DNA from: Thioalkalivibrio sp. XN279
Lineage (GTDB): Bacteria > Pseudomonadota > Gammaproteobacteria > Steroidobacterales > XN24
Assembly (NCBI RefSeq): GCF_011089885.1
Contig: NZ_JAANBD010000006.1
Span: forward strand, 62,001 to 126,000
Direction: 5' to 3'
Length of the DNA: 64,000 nt
Shown: one piece after another, positions 62,737 to 64,000 of the stretch
Layout of the letters: every line of letters starts with the position of its first letter
Position numbering within the stretch: position 1 is the stretch's first letter
Program-made: the position numbers and the translations under genes
Notes under the pieces: generated by a model
Seen by the model: only the letters and a program-made list of their open reading frames with translations
Database searches by the model: none
Told to the model about the DNA's origin: nothing

Positions 62737-63992
62737 CACAAGGCCTCCAGCATGTCGCGAGTCACCAGCACGACGCCCTCGCGCGTGACGAAGAACCGGC
62801 GCCGGTCCGCTTCCGGATCGACACCGATACTCATGCCGTCGGGGATGGTGGCGTCCTCGTCGACAATGGTCTTGACGATGCGGCAACCGCGCCCGATCTC
62901 GACATTCGGCAGGATGATCGACCGCTCCACCGCCGAGTGTTCGGCCACCCGCACGTTGCTGAACAACACCGAGTCGCGCACCAGTGCGCCCGAGATGATG
63001 CAGCCGCCGGAGACCATGGAGTTCAGCGCGCGGCCCTGGCGCTGGGCGTCGTCGAGGATGAACTTGGCCGGCGGCAGCTGCGCCTGGTAGGTCCAGATCG
63101 GCCATTCCTGGTCGTACAGGTTGAGCTCGGGCGCCACGTAGGTGAGCTCCATGTTGGCCTCGTAGAAGGCGTCGACGTTGCCGACGTCGCGCCAGTACAT
63201 CTGCACCTTGGTCTCCGCGTCCTGGAACACGTAGGCATGCACCTTGTCGCCGGCATCGATGGCGCCGGGAACGATGTTGCGTCCGAAGTCGTGCGCGGAC
63301 TCCTCGTCCTTGGCGTCGGCGCACAGCATGCGCTCCAGGTAATCGGCGTTGAACACGTAGATGCCCATGGACGCCAGGGCGATGCCCTCGCGGCCCGGGA
63401 TGGGCTCCGGATGCAGCGGCTTCTCGACGAAGCGCGTGATGCGGTTGTTCTCGTCGATGGTGACGATGCCGAACTCGCGCGCGCGCTCCACCGGCACCTC
63501 GACCGTGCCCACCGTGACGTCGGCGCCGCTCTCGGCATGCTCGGCCAGCATCAGGCCGTAGTCCATCTTGTAGATGTGGTCGCCAGCGAGCACGAGGACG
63601 AATTCGGGCTCCTGGCGCCGCAGGTAGTCCAGGTTCTGGAACACCGCGTCGGCGGTGCCCTTGTACCAGGAGGCATCGATCTGCTGCTGCGCCGGCAGGA
63701 TCTCTACGAACTCGTTGAACTCGCCCCTGAAGTAACCCCAGGCGCGCTGCAGGTGGACGATGAGGTCGTGTGCCTTGTACTGCGTCAGCACGGCGATGCG
63801 CCGGATCCCGGAGTTGACGCAGTTGGACAGTGGGAAGTCGATGATGCGGTACTTGCCGCCGAAGGGCGTGGCAGGCTTGGCGCGTGAAAGGGTCAGGGCC
63901 TTCAGGCGCGAGCCGCGTCCACCGGCCAGGATCAGCGCCACGGTATCGCGAGTCAGGCTGCTGACATAGCGTCCGGGTCTTCCCGTCTTCAT
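62736..63992 (-). CDS. glgC: glucose-1-phosphate adenylyltransferase GlgC
   Basis: A 418-residue enzyme that makes ADP-glucose for glycogen synthesis. The nucleotide motif is ILAGGRGSRL (about 21-30), followed by KPATPFGGKYRIIDFPLSN in parts, WYKGTADAV, LAGDHIYKMDY and the left-handed helix domain with GRGCRIVKTIVDE. Both catalytic Lys/Asp residues are visible and the length is standard. Start at 63992, eight bases from the window end. No glgA or glgB is in the window; they may lie beyond the edge. Confidence 0.95.
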   Translation of the reverse strand: MKTGRPGRYVSSLTRDTVALILAGGRGSRLKALTLSRAKPATPFGGKYRIIDFPLSNCVNSGIRRIAVLTQYKAHDLIVHLQRAWGYFRGEFNEFVEILPAQQQIDASWYKGTADAVFQNLDYLRRQEPEFVLVLAGDHIYKMDYGLMLAEHAESGADVTVGTVEVPVERAREFGIVTIDENNRITRFVEKPLHPEPIPGREGIALASMGIYVFNADYLERMLCADAKDEESAHDFGRNIVPGAIDAGDKVHAYVFQDAETKVQMYWRDVGNVDAFYEANMELTYVAPELNLYDQEWPIWTYQAQLPPAKFILDDAQRQGRALNSMVSGGCIISGALVRDSVLFSNVRVAEHSAVERSIILPNVEIGRGCRIVKTIVDEDATIPDGMSIGVDPEADRRRFFVTREGVVLVTRDMLEAL

Positions 63993-64000
63993 GACATCCC

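Noticed and set aside
1-64000. tRNA genes, rRNA, CRISPR arrays, insertion sequences
   Set aside because: No cloverleaf-like pattern, evenly spaced direct repeat or transposase was recognised in gaps or on either strand. A tRNA covariance scan would settle the tRNA part.

Overview
The window is GC-rich, almost fully coding DNA from a free-living Gram-negative bacterium, most likely a gammaproteobacterium of the Chromatiales/Woeseiales/Xanthomonadales type. The clues are gammaproteobacterial housekeeping genes (ttcA, rlmJ), DUF3144- and DUF6231-like proteins, Sec, Tat and lipoprotein signals, LdtD/MepK-type murein enzymes and PhoPQ-like regulation. No rRNA, tRNA, CRISPR array, transposase or prophage was seen. 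Every sizeable gap was read; the only one over 300 bases (50327-50643) holds a long inverted repeat.

Layout. 1-3625 (minus): an alpha/beta hydrolase cut by the window edge, polyphosphate glucokinase and a UvrD-type helicase. 3726-9388 (plus): two exported metallopeptidases (M3 Dcp-like, M16) and a methyltransferase. 9420-17792: DUF3144 protein, old-yellow-enzyme-type oxidoreductase, DUF819 and EamA membrane proteins, an ABC1/UbiB kinase, a membrane hydrolase and a small protein joining an integrase-type arm DNA-binding domain to a membrane helix. 17805-21812: SDR, MscK-like channel and RRM RNA-binding protein. 21922-27417: TtcA, a ZnuABC-type metal importer, a Trm112-like protein and a KtrBA-type potassium system. 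27503-33761: GNAT-nitrilase fusion, CPXCG protein, head-to-head L,D-transpeptidase and MepK-like endopeptidase, azoreductase, NSS transporter. 33910-36100: nrfHA for nitrite reduction to ammonium, with a possible NsrR site just upstream. 36134-39049: lipoprotein, MsrA, WYL regulator with a perfect inverted repeat at its start, and an unknown protein. 39119-42614: flavoprotein fused to a VTT membrane domain, coupled to two sugar transferase-like genes. 42936-48344 (minus): PepSY / response regulator / sensor kinase operon, glycine-zipper protein and a membrane TPR protein. 48494-53566 (plus): DUF2189 protein, DRG-type TGS GTPase, second ABC1 kinase and NhaC antiporter. 53612-57229 (minus): tyrosine phosphatase, RlmJ and two paralogous VanZ-like membrane proteins. 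57342-61454 (plus): four overlapping genes encoding a C39-like peptidase, an RLAN/RimK-type ATP-grasp ligase, a GCS2-type ligase and an N-formylglutamate amidohydrolase-like enzyme. 61473-63992 (minus): MAPEG protein, dienelactone hydrolase and GlgC.

The strongest candidate for a poorly described system is the 57342-61454 cassette: two amide-bond-forming ligases, a papain-fold peptidase and an amidohydrolase made from one transcript, which looks like a pathway that builds and trims a small peptide or gamma-glutamyl conjugate. A second theme is the use of short or absent leaders: -10-like hexamers (often GGTAGAAT) lie 0-50 bases before many starts, and TTG or GTG starts are frequent.
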